A stretch of DNA of 6,306 nt, taken from positions 1-6,306 of the forward strand of contig CATPAT010000123.1 of assembly GCA_955652155.1 (NCBI GenBank). The letters run 5' to 3'. This document shows, in pieces, positions 5,883 to 6,306 of this stretch. The notes below the pieces were generated by a model, which was not told the origin of the DNA, made no database searches, and was given only the letters and a program-made list of their open reading frames with translations. How positions within the stretch are numbered: the stretch's first letter is position 1; each line of letters starts with the position of its first letter. The translations under genes and the position numbers were made by a program. Source of the stretch: an uncultured Chthoniobacterales bacterium (GTDB taxonomy: Bacteria > Verrucomicrobiota > Verrucomicrobiia > Chthoniobacterales > UBA10450).

Positions 5883-6306
5883 CTAAAACTCCTTCCAGGT
5901 AATCAGTTGGGGAACGGCGCCGATTCGCCGAAACACCATTTGCACCGTGCGCTTGGCTTTGCCAGCCGTTCCGACGCTGACGACGCGCAACACCGGATCC
6001 TTAAACGAAATGAGCCCGTTGAGTCGCTTGAATTGCTCTTCATTGAGTCCGAGAAGCAAGCGCGCATCGTCGATTCCTCGCATCTGCGTATCATCTTCAG
6101 TGCCATCGATTCCATCTGGCCCCCGTCGCGCTTGCAAGAACCGATCCACGATCTCCGGTGTTAGTCCTGGCAAAGCAAGCAGGACGTCGCGCGATGCCCA
6201 CGCCAAATCCACTGGGCCGCTGCTGTTGAGAGTGAATTCATCTTCCCATCCGGGCGTGCTCGTGAATTCGGACCAGCCGGCGATTTTCTTCAACTCCTCG
6301 ATACGC
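5883..6306 (-). CDS. gspK: GspK, minor pseudopilin, C-terminal part
   Basis: GspK is the large minor pseudopilin that sits at the pseudopilus tip with GspI and GspJ. About 140 C-terminal residues are present; the pilin N-terminus and the rest lie beyond the right edge. The visible part opens with RIEELKKIAGW, a form of the S-x-E-E-L-x-x-I-x-G segment of GspK. It continues with FTLNSSGPVDLAWASRDVLL, matching the 'fT..SsG.vnlN.A..evL.al' pattern, then ALPGLTPEIVDRFLQARRGP, a helical SAM/HhH-like segment. An Asp-rich loop GPDGIDGTEDD follows and could bind calcium. The C-terminal beta part (LRVVSVGTAG, RTVQMVFRRIG) ends WKEF. It does not begin at the TTG at 6293; the frame continues to the window edge. 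The stop TAG (5885-5883) lies 3 nt before the ATC of gspL in the same frame. Confidence 0.85.
   Translation of the reverse strand, partial: RIEELKKIAGWSEFTSTPGWEDEFTLNSSGPVDLAWASRDVLLALPGLTPEIVDRFLQARRGPDGIDGTEDDTQMRGIDDARLLLGLNEEQFKRLNGLISFKDPVLRVVSVGTAGKAKRTVQMVFRRIGAVPQLITWKEF
5889..5894 (-). promoter_or_regulatory. Strong ribosome binding site pointing to the ATC start of gspL
   Basis: The minus strand reads AAGGAG within the last codons of gspK, then TTTTAGTTT (9 nt, containing the gspK stop TAG), then ATC. This is the best SD sequence in the window and its spacing matches the other minus-strand genes. No ATG, GTG or TTG lies in the gspL frame near it, so it decides for an ATC (or altered ATG) start. 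Confidence 0.7.

Overview
The window carries most of a type II secretion system (T2SS) type machinery locus from a Gram-negative bacterium. I infer Verrucomicrobiota, possibly a soil Spartobacteria/Chthoniobacterales-like lineage. The grounds are the moderately high GC, the two separate gsp blocks, the divergent GspL/GspM proteins and the uneven use of Shine-Dalgarno (SD) sites. The phylum is a guess; the secretion genes are not.

Layout. At the left edge is the 5' half of a minus-strand tRNA-Cys with a recognisable sigma70-type promoter. Next to it, also on the minus strand, is a gene for a 55-residue exported peptide. From about 623 to 3421 the plus strand carries gspF (inner-membrane platform), an unrecognised 356-residue exported protein, and gspG (major pseudopilin). 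From the right edge back to 3506 the minus strand carries the 3' end of gspK (minor pseudopilin), gspL, gspM and a small exported protein with a proline-rich tail. These are packed with a 3-nt gap, a 4-nt overlap and a 5-nt gap. The two blocks converge on an 84-bp gap holding one imperfect inverted repeat. No gspE, gspD, gspH, gspI, gspJ or gspO is visible.

How the genes fit together. GspG polymerises into the pseudopilus and GspK caps or primes it. GspF, GspL and GspM form the inner-membrane platform that couples an ATPase (not in the window) to pseudopilin assembly. The last minus-strand gene lies where an inner-to-outer-membrane connector of GspC/PilP type could be expected. The exported protein between gspF and gspG may be a lineage-specific part or a substrate.

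The most notable point is the start of gspL. Its conserved-looking N-terminus reads back through 30 codons without ATG, GTG or TTG to an ATC codon. That ATC lies 9 nt after a strong AAGGAG, about the same spacing as the other minus-strand genes here. Either this gene uses a rare AUC start, or one base differs from a normal ATG.
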